Assembly (NCBI GenBank): GCA_038396585.1
Contig: CP121691.1
Span: forward strand, 558,001 to 622,000
Origin: Vallitaleaceae bacterium 9-2
GTDB lineage: Bacteria > Bacillota > Clostridia > Lachnospirales > Vallitaleaceae
Direction: 5' to 3'
Length of the DNA stretch: 64,000 bases
The position numbers were made by a program, and so were the translations under genes. The stretch's first letter is position 1. Every line of letters begins with the position of its first letter. A model generated the notes under the pieces. The model was given only the letters and a program-made list of their open reading frames with translations, was not told the origin of the DNA and searched no databases. This document shows, piece by piece, positions 8,956 to 16,649 of this stretch.

Positions 8956-9489
8956 TCAAAATTTTTGTGAAGGGGATATCTGATTTTTTAGAATATTTAA
9001 TGCACATTTTTCATTTTTGTATACAGATTGCCTAGTAATATTTAATTTTGAAGCAATTTCATTTGTGGTATAACCGTAATAATATTTGTATTTTATAATT
9101 ACTTGTTGCCGAGGTTTCAAGTCATTTATTAATTCAAAAAAGTGAATTTTTGAAAATTCATTTTGAGCTTTGGTACATTCAAAAAAAGAATCGTCATAAA
9201 AAGTAAGCCTTTGGTTGAATGATGTGTTTCTTTTTGAAAGTTTTATATATTCATGTATAATTGATTTGTGAATATATGAAATGATTTTTTTTTCGTTTTC
9301 TATTTTAGGCATTTGTAATACTATTGTCAGCAACTTTTCTATCAATTCACTTTTAGCATCTTCATAGTTTAGCTTTCTAGAATATTTGTGTATAAGCGGG
9401 GTGAATTGATCTATTATAGTTAATAAGCTTTTTTTGTTTCCTTTCTTGCTAGAATATACTAAATAAACTAATGTTTTTTCCTTATCCAT
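8956..9489 (-). CDS. TcdR/UviA-like (group 5) sigma-70-family factor
   Basis: Protein of 177 aa, close in size to clostridial TcdR, BotR, TetR and UviA. Residues ~20-90 (LLTIIDQFTPLIHKYSRKL and YIHKSIIHEYIKLSKR) resemble region 2 of TcdR as I remember it, and residues ~118-168 form a region 4 with a helix-turn-helix (GYTTNEIASKLNITRQSVYK). Region 3 is absent, as expected. Such factors direct RNA polymerase to toxin or bacteriocin genes and often control a neighbouring holin. The start at 9489 follows TAGGAGG. The holin-like gene lies downstream on the same strand and a C39-like gene upstream. A phage late-gene-type regulator is the alternative. The region is AT-rich compared with its flanks, suggesting acquisition. 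Confidence 0.75.
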   Translation of the reverse strand: MDKEKTLVYLVYSSKKGNKKSLLTIIDQFTPLIHKYSRKLNYEDAKSELIEKLLTIVLQMPKIENEKKIISYIHKSIIHEYIKLSKRNTSFNQRLTFYDDSFFECTKAQNEFSKIHFFELINDLKPRQQVIIKYKYYYGYTTNEIASKLNITRQSVYKNEKCALNILKNQISPSQKF

Positions 9490-9578
9490 ATATTTACCTC
9501 CTATATCTATTAAGGAGTAAATAGATTGAAAAAGGTAATTGCAATTTGTCTATTTAATCAAACATTAATAAAAAGTCC

Positions 9579-9607
9579 TTGATGTGTCTTGTCTTTTAGT
9601 ATATCAT
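9579..9607 (+). promoter_or_regulatory. Promoter of the 9660 lipoprotein gene
   Basis: TTGATG (9579-9584), 17 bases, TATCAT (9602-9607), about 50 bases before the start codon. It faces away from the sigma factor gene. Confidence 0.5.
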
Positions 9608-9659
9608 TAATTAATGATGAGTAGTGGTGTATCAACTTTGTGAAATAAGGGGGATGAAA

Positions 9660-10745
9660 ATGAAAGTACTAACAAATAGGTTAATAAAATGGGTAATGGT
9701 ATTTTGTTTTTTGTTTTTATTTTTAGGGTGTACCAATAGAGACCAGGTAGTGAGAGAACAACAAAATGATTATAAGATAAGTGAAAATAAAATAGAAACT
9801 TTTCAAAATGACTACAAAGAAAAAGTTGCTACGGTCGTTTTGGATTTATCTGATGATTTTACAGAGGAAGACTTTAAAGTAACACAGATTCAAAATACTA
9901 GCTATTACTTGATTTCTTGGCCTGGGAGTGGTGGACCATTATATTGTTTATATAATGAAAAAAAGGATGAGACCATATTGTTTAACATACAGTCGCAATA
10001 CCCTCACCAGTATGGGGATAATATTTACTCAAATGACAATATAAATGAAAAAAAAATAGAACTTATTGGGACTTTAGTGGAGGAAGAAGTTTATTTTATT
10101 GATCAAGAAAAAAACAAACTTCGCATGTTGGAAACAGGAGAACGTTTTTTTACTTATCCAGATAATTTTCCGACAATAATAACGTATTTTCTTGAAGAAA
10201 ATGTATTTTCTACGGAGCGAGTAGTTCTTAATGAGGATTATACACAAGTTCCGGGAATACAGAAGCCTTATATAAAGGTAGGACAAAATTCTTTCAATAC
10301 AATTAAATTGCGTTCTGAGGTTCTAGATGAAAGAGTGTATATTAATTTTGAGGTTGTACAAGAAAATAACAATGATGATTTCTCGCCAGAAATTTATTAT
10401 TACTATAATGTGGAAAAGAAAGAAGCTTCTATACTTTTTGTTAATGTGATTCAGGAAAAGATGATGATTCGGGAAGATTTTGAAAAAATTCGAGGAATTT
10501 CAAATGTTAGAGTAGAAGCTATTAATAATGAAAAAAATAATGGGGGCTTTTTTGATGATATTCAGATGAATTCTCCAACGCGAATTCTTTTTGAAGACGT
10601 ATTGAAAGAAAATGCAAAAAAATCTTGTTTATACATTAATTTTTCAATTAATCAAAATGTTAAATTATATGGGGAAATGATAATGACAAATGCTTTAGAA
10701 ACAGAAGATCAATGTTCAATGGTACTCTATACTGTGGATAAGTAG
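9660..10745 (+). CDS. Predicted lipoprotein, unknown function
   Basis: Secreted, lipid-anchored protein of 361 aa. The signal peptide ends in a lipobox (LFLGC) with Cys24 as the modified residue. The rest is hydrophilic, rich in Glu, Asn, Lys and Tyr, with no domain I recognise. A beta-rich fold is suggested by alternating short strands, as in propeller-like lipoproteins, but this is weak. An upstream frame exists from 9624, but AAGGGGG at 9647-9653 points to the ATG at 9660. It lies between, and opposite in strand to, the sigma factor and C39-like genes, so it may belong to the same accessory patch or be an immunity or surface protein for it; nothing in the sequence decides this. Confidence 0.7.
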   Translation: MKVLTNRLIKWVMVFCFLFLFLGCTNRDQVVREQQNDYKISENKIETFQNDYKEKVATVVLDLSDDFTEEDFKVTQIQNTSYYLISWPGSGGPLYCLYNEKKDETILFNIQSQYPHQYGDNIYSNDNINEKKIELIGTLVEEEVYFIDQEKNKLRMLETGERFFTYPDNFPTIITYFLEENVFSTERVVLNEDYTQVPGIQKPYIKVGQNSFNTIKLRSEVLDERVYINFEVVQENNNDDFSPEIYYYYNVEKKEASILFVNVIQEKMMIREDFEKIRGISNVRVEAINNEKNNGGFFDDIQMNSPTRILFEDVLKENAKKSCLYINFSINQNVKLYGEMIMTNALETEDQCSMVLYTVDK

Positions 10746-10787
10746 TTTGCTTTAAAGTTGTTGTTCTTAATAAAGAAACAGAGAAAA

Positions 10788-10842
10788 TAGCAGTAGCTTA
10801 ATCGAAGAGCAAATCGGATATAATTAAGCTACTGCTACTATA
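10788..10842. terminator. Bidirectional terminator between convergent genes
   Basis: TAGCAGTAGCTTAAT (10788-10802) pairs perfectly with 10823-10837 across a 20-base loop, and short T/A-rich tails follow on both strands. It serves the lipoprotein gene (plus) and the C39-like gene (minus). Confidence 0.75.
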
Positions 10843-10852
10843 TTTTATAAAG

Positions 10853-11398
10853 TTATCTTATAACTCTACGAATACTTTTTACGTTTCCGCCTCTGTAGTC
10901 TAAAACTTTTTCTAAAGTATCTTGCTTTGTATGATATGGGTCAGCAACCAATATCATGCTTGAAAGGATAGAATTGTAGTAGGGATTTCCATCAGGATCG
11001 AGTGGTAGATAACCTCTTATTCCATATGCTACTACAAAATGACCAGGAACTTCAACTACAACAGGATAACCATTAATTATAATGTCCTGTGCAATTTTTG
11101 ATAAACAATTTGATGTTTCTTTTGATATATCAAACTTTCTTGATGCGTTGTCCCAGTTTCTTACAGTCGGATCATTTCTATTGATAACACCTCGCTTGGC
11201 TAATGTTACTGGTAGCATTGTGAATTTGTTTTCTAAATATGCAGTTACCATTGTTAAAGAACAAAGAGCACAACCAGTGTTTTTGAAATGACTTAAGTTG
11301 AAATCAGACCACAATTCTTTAAAACCGTCCCAGGTAGATGAACTTGTTTGTTTGATATAAGGAGCTTCAAGTGATACATTGTAATATTTCTTACTCAT
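10853..11398 (-). CDS. C39-like cysteine peptidase family protein
   Basis: Protein of 181 aa with a papain-like triad in C39-family order: Cys43 in NTGCALCSLTMV, His120 in GHFVVAYG, and Asp153 in VADPYH. This pattern is found in C39_2-type domains of secreted peptidases, some bacteriocin processing domains and cell-wall-associated proteins. There is no signal peptide or membrane segment, so export, if any, would need another route. The frame is open to 11428, but GAAAGGA lies just before the ATG at 11398. A TTTACA-17-TTTATA promoter-like site lies ~100 bases upstream. In context it is the candidate cargo or effector of the sigma factor/holin pair; this is inference. Confidence 0.7.
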   Translation of the reverse strand: MSKKYYNVSLEAPYIKQTSSSTWDGFKELWSDFNLSHFKNTGCALCSLTMVTAYLENKFTMLPVTLAKRGVINRNDPTVRNWDNASRKFDISKETSNCLSKIAQDIIINGYPVVVEVPGHFVVAYGIRGYLPLDPDGNPYYNSILSSMILVADPYHTKQDTLEKVLDYRGGNVKSIRRVIR

Positions 11399-11502
11399 TT
11401 TTTTCCTTTCGATATTAATGTAATTCAATTATTTAATGTAATCTGCAGCTTATATAAAAAAATTGATTTACATAATGAAACTTGTTATTGGGTTACATAA
11501 TA

Positions 11503-11531
11503 TATAAAGTAGAATTGCTATAAAATGTAAA
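11503..11531 (-). promoter_or_regulatory. Candidate group-5-sigma promoter before the C39-like gene
   Basis: On the minus strand TTTACA (11531-11526), 17 bases, TTTATA (11508-11503). TTTACA is the -35 known for TcdR/BotR-type sigma factors, and the -10 is close to the GTTATA described for BotR. The DNA is very AT-rich, so chance is possible. Confidence 0.4.
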
Positions 11532-11678
11532 CTTTTTTATTAAAAATAAAAAAACAGAAATCAAATAATATTCAAAAAGATGAATAATAATTCTTTGTTT
11601 TTTTTGAGAAGAAACTTTAAGGATATATAATGACAACAAATAGACAAGAGTAATAAATATGAAGGGTTATCACAAACC

Positions 11679-11707
11679 TTGACAAAACGGCATTTGGTTG
11701 ATATAAT
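11679..11707 (+). promoter_or_regulatory. Perfect consensus SigA promoter of the ablAB leader
   Basis: TTGACA (11679-11684), 17 bases, TATAAT (11702-11707): a full consensus match. Transcription should begin near 11714, over 400 bases before the first large gene, ablA. Confidence 0.85.
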
Positions 11708-11713
11708 AGTAGA

Positions 11714-12081
11714 GGTTCAAAGTTATTAGAACGTTTTTAAGACAAAAAATTATTGAAAATATAGAATTATGTATGAAAAGTTTTTTTCATATAGCTTATA
11801 AAAATGCAAAAGTGAAGTACATATGTTGAGTAGATAGATTGGTGAGTTCATTTACGTATCGTTTTAATTAACGAAGTGATGTGGAGGGGGATTAACCCAT
11901 CTGTAGAGTTGAAAGGCATAATGGAAAAACTTCGTATTGAGCTGGGGCTTGTATAGGATCAAGTGGTCATATACTATACTATGTGTGTTGACATGGTATA
12001 AAGTGAGTTAAATAAATGTATTTAGCGAAACTTAGGCACTCTAACTCTGGAAATCCAGAGTTAGAGTGCCTAAGTTTTTTT
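11714..12081 (+). ncRNA. Structured leader RNA or small RNA upstream of ablAB
   Basis: About 370 bases from a consensus promoter to an intrinsic terminator, with no convincing gene. Visible pairings are TATGAAAA/TTTTCATA near 11771-11793, and ACGAAGT (~11873) with ACTTCGT (~11930) enclosing a GATG...CATC hairpin with GGG/CCC. An 11-codon frame (11921-11956, starting MEKLRIE) has a weak AAAGG site and could be a leader peptide. I could not match it to lysine, c-di-AMP, glycine or T-box leaders as I know them. The interval 11532-11678 before the promoter holds nothing I can identify. Confidence 0.55.
12028..12081 (+). terminator. Strong intrinsic terminator (possible attenuator) 50 bases before ablA
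   Basis: A perfect 23-bp stem (12028-12050 with 12055-12077), AAAT loop, and a run of seven T (12075-12081). GAGTTA at 12005-12010 can pair with TAACTC at 12042-12047 inside the left arm, a possible but short antiterminator. I see no promoter between this and ablA. Confidence 0.9.
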
Positions 12082-12131
12082 AAATTCACATCTAAACGAT
12101 TATTGATTGACCTTAGTTGGAAGGAGAGTTC

Positions 12132-13493
12132 ATGCAAGAAACAATACAAATGACACAGTTTAAGATGGATAAAAAAAAGGTGACCAAGGATTATTATGCC
12201 AAGTGGCGAGATTGGAAATGGCAAATTAAGAACACGATTCGTAAAGTTGAAACGGTTGAAACGATTCTTGGGGTACATTTTGATGGGAAGAGACGCCAAG
12301 TCATTCAGGAGACGATAGATAAGTTTCCCATGGCTATAACACCTTACTATCTATCCCTTGTGGATAGGGAGGATTATGAAAATGATCCGGTGTTTAAACA
12401 GTGTTTTCCTGATCCCCAGGAGTTACAGCTTACTAGTTGTGATATGCAAGATCCTTTGCACGAAGATAAGGATAGTCCTGTGCCGGGAATCACCCATCGA
12501 TATCCAGATCGCGTTTTATTCCATACAAGCAATGTATGTGCCATGTATTGCCGTCACTGTACACGTAAAAGAAAAGTGGGGGATCAAGACTCCATCCCTT
12601 CGAAAGAACAAATACGTATGGGGATAGAGTATATCAAAAATACTCCAAAAGTCAGAGATGTTCTGCTTTCAGGTGGTGATCCTTTTATGCTCTCGGATAG
12701 TTATCTAGAATGGATCCTTGATGAGATTTCGGCTATCGAGCATGTAGAAGTCATTCGTATCGGAACAAGAACGCCTGTGGTTCTTCCTTTTCGAATTACC
12801 GACGGATTGATTAATGTCCTAGAAAAATATGATAATATCTGGGTTAACACACATTTTAATCATTCCAGAGAGTTAACAAGTTCTTCAAAAACTGCCTTAA
12901 AAAAGCTTGCAAAAGCAGGTATTCCTTTAGGGAATCAATCGGTTCTTTTACGAGGAATTAATGATTGTCCGCGAATTATGAAAAAACTTGTGCATACATT
13001 GGTGGCTAATCGGGTGCGCCCATACTACATATATCAATGTGATCTTTCACAAGGGCTTGAACACTTTAGAACCAATGTCGGTAAAGGAATTGAAATCATG
13101 GAAAGTCTCCGTGGACATACCAGTGGATTTGCTGTTCCGACATATGTTATTGATGCACCGGGCGGTGGAGGAAAAATTCCTGTGATGCCAAATTACCTGA
13201 TTTCTTGGTCGGTTAATAAAGTGGTGCTTAGAAACTATGAAGGTGTAATTACTACATATACGATGCCGGATAATTATGAGGCGATTGAATGTGATCGACA
13301 ATGCGAACAATGCGACTTGCATTTGAAGCTTAACAACGAAGACGAAGATGAGGTTGTTGTAGGAATTTCTAAATTGTTGTGCGACTATGAAGAAGAGATT
13401 ACATTGACACCGGAAAACCTAGAGAGAGACCGACGCAATCAAGGAGTGGAAGAAGCAGATGAAAGAGCAAATCAAGAAAACGCTTATCTATAA
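12132..13493 (+). CDS. ablA: Lysine 2,3-aminomutase
   Basis: Radical SAM/PLP enzyme (453 aa; also KamA) converting L-lysine to beta-lysine. The cluster motif C136-x3-C140-x2-C143 binds the iron-sulfur cluster. The two aspartates that hold the lysine side chain in the clostridial enzyme have counterparts in YQCDLSQG and [10 protein letters not shown], which argues for lysine and against glutamate 2,3-aminomutase. Cysteines near the C-terminus (CDRQCEQC) fit the zinc site of the family. AAGGAGA at 12121-12127 selects the ATG at 12132 over a TTG at 12117. It overlaps ablB by 35 bases. Paired with ablB, its role is making the osmolyte N-epsilon-acetyl-beta-lysine. Expression probably depends on reading through the upstream terminator. 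Confidence 0.93.
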   Translation: MQETIQMTQFKMDKKKVTKDYYAKWRDWKWQIKNTIRKVETVETILGVHFDGKRRQVIQETIDKFPMAITPYYLSLVDREDYENDPVFKQCFPDPQELQLTSCDMQDPLHEDKDSPVPGITHRYPDRVLFHTSNVCAMYCRHCTRKRKVGDQDSIPSKEQIRMGIEYIKNTPKVRDVLLSGGDPFMLSDSYLEWILDEISAIEHVEVIRIGTRTPVVLPFRITDGLINVLEKYDNIWVNTHFNHSRELTSSSKTALKKLAKAGIPLGNQSVLLRGINDCPRIMKKLVHTLVANRVRPYYIYQCDLSQGLEHFRTNVGKGIEIMESLRGHTSGFAVPTYVIDAPGGGGKIPVMPNYLISWSVNKVVLRNYEGVITTYTMPDNYEAIECDRQCEQCDLHLKLNNEDEDEVVVGISKLLCDYEEEITLTPENLERDRRNQGVEEADERANQENAYL

Positions 13494-14340
13494 CGCATCT
13501 GAAGCTATTGGAAAATCTGCTATCAATCACGGGAAAAGTAGTGACCGTGTATATATAATGCAATGCGCTAGAGACGATAGTGATGCAGTGTTTTTAAGGG
13601 CGCACCAATTATTAGATCAGTGCGGCTATTCAAAAATTATTGCCAAAGTTCCACAGGAGATGAAAAAAGAGTTGGAGAAAAAAGACTACCAAGCAGAAGC
13701 TTGGATTCCGAAATTATTTCATGGAAGAACCGATGGATATTTTATGGCCTATTATTCAAATACAAAACGAGGCATACTTAGAGATCGTCAGCAGATAGAT
13801 GATGTGCTCAACATAGCAAAGCAAAAGACCACGGCATCTTTAAGAAAGCCACATCTAAGGGCTGAAGAGGAGATTCGCCTGTTGGAAAAAGAAGATAGCC
13901 AAGAAATGGCTAAGGTCTATAAACAAGTGTTTGCAACGTATCCATTCCCGATTTTTGATGCTGGCTACATAGAACAAACCATGGATGAGCATATTATTTA
14001 CTATGGCGTTTTTTGCAAAGGAAAACTTGTGGCTATTGCGTCCGGAGAGACGGATTATGCACATCGTAACGTCGAGATGACAGATTTTGCAACATTAGCT
14101 GAATATCGAGGTCGTGGATATGGACAGGCGCTTTTAGAAGTTCTTGAGAAAGTGTTAGAGGAAAAGGGCTACCTTACATTTTACACTATCGCACGAGCAG
14201 TGTCGTATGGTATGAATATTACATTTTCCAAGATGGGCTACACTTACGGTGGACGACTCATCAATAACACAAATATTGGCGGACAAATAGAAACGATGAA
14301 TGTTTGGTATAAGCATATCGAAGATGTATCAATTAAATAG
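13459..14340 (+). CDS. ablB: Beta-lysine N-epsilon-acetyltransferase
   Basis: GNAT-family enzyme of 293 aa. The acetyl-CoA loop is visible around residues 213-222 ([12 protein letters not shown]) in the C-terminal half; the N-terminal half is typical of AblB proteins. It acetylates the epsilon amino group of beta-lysine to give a neutral compatible solute used by salt-stressed methanogens and some clostridia and bacilli. AAGGAG at 13441-13446, inside the end of ablA, serves the ATG at 13459, and the 35-base overlap implies coupled translation. Its stop is followed at once by the gene cluster of an amino-acid importer. Family assignment rests mainly on the ablA pairing and the GNAT motif. Confidence 0.9.
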   Translation: MKEQIKKTLIYNASEAIGKSAINHGKSSDRVYIMQCARDDSDAVFLRAHQLLDQCGYSKIIAKVPQEMKKELEKKDYQAEAWIPKLFHGRTDGYFMAYYSNTKRGILRDRQQIDDVLNIAKQKTTASLRKPHLRAEEEIRLLEKEDSQEMAKVYKQVFATYPFPIFDAGYIEQTMDEHIIYYGVFCKGKLVAIASGETDYAHRNVEMTDFATLAEYRGRGYGQALLEVLEKVLEEKGYLTFYTIARAVSYGMNITFSKMGYTYGGRLINNTNIGGQIETMNVWYKHIEDVSIK

Positions 14341-14364
14341 ATGATTAAAAAAAGGAGAATTATT

Positions 14365-15156
14365 ATGAAAAAAAATCAAGTAAATATAATTTTATCAATG
14401 ATCCTAGTACTTTCTTTGGTTTTGATAGCTGGGTGTGCAAAGTCCTCACAGACAACCCTAGAAAAAATTCAAGAAGATTCAACGATGACCTTTGCCATGA
14501 CAGGCGCATATCCGCCGTTTAACTTTATTAATGAGGACGGTGAACTTGATGGTTTTGATATAGAGATTGCCAAAGCGATTGCAAAGGAAATGGGTGTTGA
14601 AGCAGAACCGGTAACAACAGCATGGGATGGTATTATTGGCGGACTTGAAAGTAAGCGCTTTGATATGATTATCGGAAGTATGGCTGTTACCGAAGAACGT
14701 CTTGAAAAAGTTAACTTTACCGATCCATATTACTATGATGGAGCACAGTTTTTTGTACCGGTAGGATCAGATATTCAAAGCATCGAGCAAGTTGAAGCCG
14801 GAACGGTTGGAGTTGTCACAGGGACAACATTTCATGATGCCTTAAGTTCTATGGATAATATAGGTGAAATCATGCAGTTTGAATCGGATGTCGATAACTT
14901 TATGGCGTTGGAACAAGGACGTATGGAAGGACTTGTTACAGGAAAGTTCGTTGGGCTCTTAGCACCGGAAAAATATGATGTCCAAATTGAACCAGCAGGT
15001 AGTCTGCTCTACGATGAAAAGATAGCTATTGCTATTCGAAAAGAAGATGAAGCGCTATTAAAAGAAGTCAATGAAGCATTGGCAACGCTTGTGGAAAATG
15101 GAACTTATGAAGAGATAAGCCATAAGTGGTTTGGCGTCAATATACTTGAAAAATAG
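14365..15156 (+). CDS. Amino-acid ABC transporter substrate-binding lipoprotein
   Basis: Family 3 binding protein of 263 aa with a lipoprotein signal peptide (lipobox LIAGC, Cys24). The mature part shows the usual landmarks: FAMTGAYPPFNF near the N-terminus, DGFDIEIAKAIA, then AWDGIIGGLESKRFDMIIGSM and a C-terminal ENGTYEEISHKWFG. AAAAGGAGA precedes the ATG at 14365; an ATG at 14341 lacks a site. It follows ablB by 24 bases and begins a binding protein-permease-ATPase set. The ligand is not certain; because it sits behind ablAB, lysine or another basic amino acid is a reasonable guess. Confidence 0.9.
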   Translation: MKKNQVNIILSMILVLSLVLIAGCAKSSQTTLEKIQEDSTMTFAMTGAYPPFNFINEDGELDGFDIEIAKAIAKEMGVEAEPVTTAWDGIIGGLESKRFDMIIGSMAVTEERLEKVNFTDPYYYDGAQFFVPVGSDIQSIEQVEAGTVGVVTGTTFHDALSSMDNIGEIMQFESDVDNFMALEQGRMEGLVTGKFVGLLAPEKYDVQIEPAGSLLYDEKIAIAIRKEDEALLKEVNEALATLVENGTYEEISHKWFGVNILEK

Positions 15157-15168
15157 GAGGCATAACCT

Positions 15169-15849
15169 TTGGAATTAATTTTAGAATCAATACAAAACTT
15201 TTTTGGAACCATGATTCAATATGCGCCAAAATTTTTACCGGCAGTCGGTTTAACATTGCAGTTGTCCTTTTTTTCTATTTTATTAGGAACGTTATTTGGA
15301 CTCGTGGTCACCTCGTTAAAGCTTGTTAAACTAAAAATTCTTCAAGTGATTGCCAATGTATATGTATCGATTGTACGAGGGACACCTTTATTGCTCCAGT
15401 TGTATTTTATCTTTTATGGATTGCCAAAACTGGGGCTTGAGTTTGATGCCTTTACATCGGCAGTTATTGGATTAGCCTTTCATAGTGGCGCTTATATCAG
15501 TGAAATCTTTAGAGGAGCAATTGAATCGATTGATTTTGGTCAAAATGAGGCGGCAAGAGCGCTTGGAATGACAAAGATACAGGCTTTTCGCTATGTGGTG
15601 CTTCCGCAAGCATTTAAGCGTTCGGTCCCATCTTTAGGTAACCAGTTTATTATAGCAGTTAAAGATTCCTCGCTTGCCAGTGTTATAACAATTACGGAAA
15701 CCATTCTTATGGCACGTCAGTTAGTTGCAGCAACCTATGATCCGTTTCCGATTTTGCTAACGGCGGGAATATATTATTATGTGATTATTGCAATATTAAG
15801 TTACCTTTTGAGACGACTAGAAGGGAGGCTCAAAGTCAATGAAAGATAA
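15169..15849 (+). CDS. Amino-acid ABC transporter permease
   Basis: Membrane subunit of 226 aa in the HisM/GlnP family. Several hydrophobic helices and the EAA loop ([22 protein letters not shown], about residues 125-146) are clear. The start is a TTG at 15169, chosen because TAGGAGG at 15154-15160 lies at the right distance and the reading frame has no nearby ATG. It overlaps the ATPase gene by 11 bases, so it is the middle gene of an importer operon. It differs clearly from the first permease in the window (353-1003), so the two importers are separate systems and not a recent duplication. Confidence 0.92.
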   Translation: MELILESIQNFFGTMIQYAPKFLPAVGLTLQLSFFSILLGTLFGLVVTSLKLVKLKILQVIANVYVSIVRGTPLLLQLYFIFYGLPKLGLEFDAFTSAVIGLAFHSGAYISEIFRGAIESIDFGQNEAARALGMTKIQAFRYVVLPQAFKRSVPSLGNQFIIAVKDSSLASVITITETILMARQLVAATYDPFPILLTAGIYYYVIIAILSYLLRRLEGRLKVNER

Positions 15850-16582
15850 ACCAATGATTCGCGTTGCCGGATTACATAAATATTTTGATGATTTAGAAGT
15901 ATTAAAAGGTGTGGACTTAAGTGTCTACCCAGGAGAAGTGGTAAGTATTATTGGAGGTAGCGGTTCAGGAAAGAGTACCTTACTTCGTTGCATCAATTTT
16001 TTGGAAAAGAAAAATAAAGGAGATATCTACATCGGAGCAAAAAAAATTGTATCGGAAAAACATGATGTAAATCAACTAAGAGAACGGGTAGGTATGGTCT
16101 TTCAACGTTTTAATCTTTTTCCACATAAAACGGCATTGCAAAATGTTATGATGGGACCACGAGTGATAAAAAAAGAAGAGAAGGCACAGGCCAAAGAAAA
16201 AGCGATGGCCTTATTACATAAAGTCGGATTGGACGATAAGGCAGATGTCTATCCGGCCATGTTATCAGGAGGTCAGCAGCAGCGGGTAGCTATTGCCAGA
16301 GCTTTAGCGATGGAGCCGGATGTGATGCTCTTTGATGAACCGACATCAGCCCTTGACCCGGAGCTTGTAGGTGAGGTTCTACAAGTTATTAAACAGCTGG
16401 CAGATGAGGGAATGACCATGGTTATAGTTACACATGAGATGGCCTTTGCAAAAGAAGTATCGGATAAAATTGTCTATCTATATGAAGGTGTCATAGCTGA
16501 AGTAGGAACACCAGAAGAGGTATTTGATAATCCCAAGGATGAAACCCTTCAGCGCTTTTTGGCAGGATTTTCCGGAGAATAG
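15839..16582 (+). CDS. Amino-acid ABC transporter ATP-binding protein
   Basis: ATPase of 247 aa powering the importer encoded upstream. Walker A (GGSGSGKST), Q-loop ([10 protein letters not shown]), signature (LSGGQQQR), Walker B ([12 protein letters not shown]) and switch His ([10 protein letters not shown]) are intact. The ATG at 15839 lies within the end of the permease gene (11-base overlap). It is the last gene of the ablA-ablB-importer cluster, closed by the inverted repeat at 16612-16640. Confidence 0.95.
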   Translation: MKDKPMIRVAGLHKYFDDLEVLKGVDLSVYPGEVVSIIGGSGSGKSTLLRCINFLEKKNKGDIYIGAKKIVSEKHDVNQLRERVGMVFQRFNLFPHKTALQNVMMGPRVIKKEEKAQAKEKAMALLHKVGLDDKADVYPAMLSGGQQQRVAIARALAMEPDVMLFDEPTSALDPELVGEVLQVIKQLADEGMTMVIVTHEMAFAKEVSDKIVYLYEGVIAEVGTPEEVFDNPKDETLQRFLAGFSGE

Positions 16583-16611
16583 TGTGTTTTACCATGATAG
16601 AAGGATAGAAA

Positions 16612-16640
16612 AAAGCGAGCATTTTGACAATGCTCGCTTT
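16612..16640. terminator. Bidirectional terminator between importer operon and GntP gene
   Basis: AAAGCGAGCATT (16612-16623) pairs perfectly with 16629-16640 around a 5-base loop. It lies between two convergent transcripts. A-rich and T-rich flanks are short. Confidence 0.75.
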
Positions 16641-16649
16641 AGTCATGGG

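Noticed and set aside
8558-11428. Prophage remnant
   Set aside because: No integrase, capsid, tail or lysin gene and no attachment repeat was seen; a small holin/sigma module explains the genes better, though phage origin cannot be excluded.
11714-12081. Known large RNA (RNase P RNA, tmRNA, 6S) or known riboswitch class
   Set aside because: The hallmark conserved stretches I know for these are absent; only the promoter, stems and terminator can be supported.
11979-12299. Minus-strand frame across the ablA terminator and start
   Set aside because: It reads through the terminator stem and the ablA ribosome site, and shows no protein-like composition.
13047-13322. Antisense frame within ablA
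   Set aside because: No ribosome site or family likeness; it mirrors the codon pattern of the true gene.
12132-13493. Glutamate 2,3-aminomutase
   Set aside because: The two Asp counterparts of the lysine-binding residues are kept and ablB follows, so lysine is the better substrate.
353-16582. Two amino-acid importers as a recent duplication
   Set aside because: The permeases and ATPases differ at many positions in length and sequence; they are separate family members.
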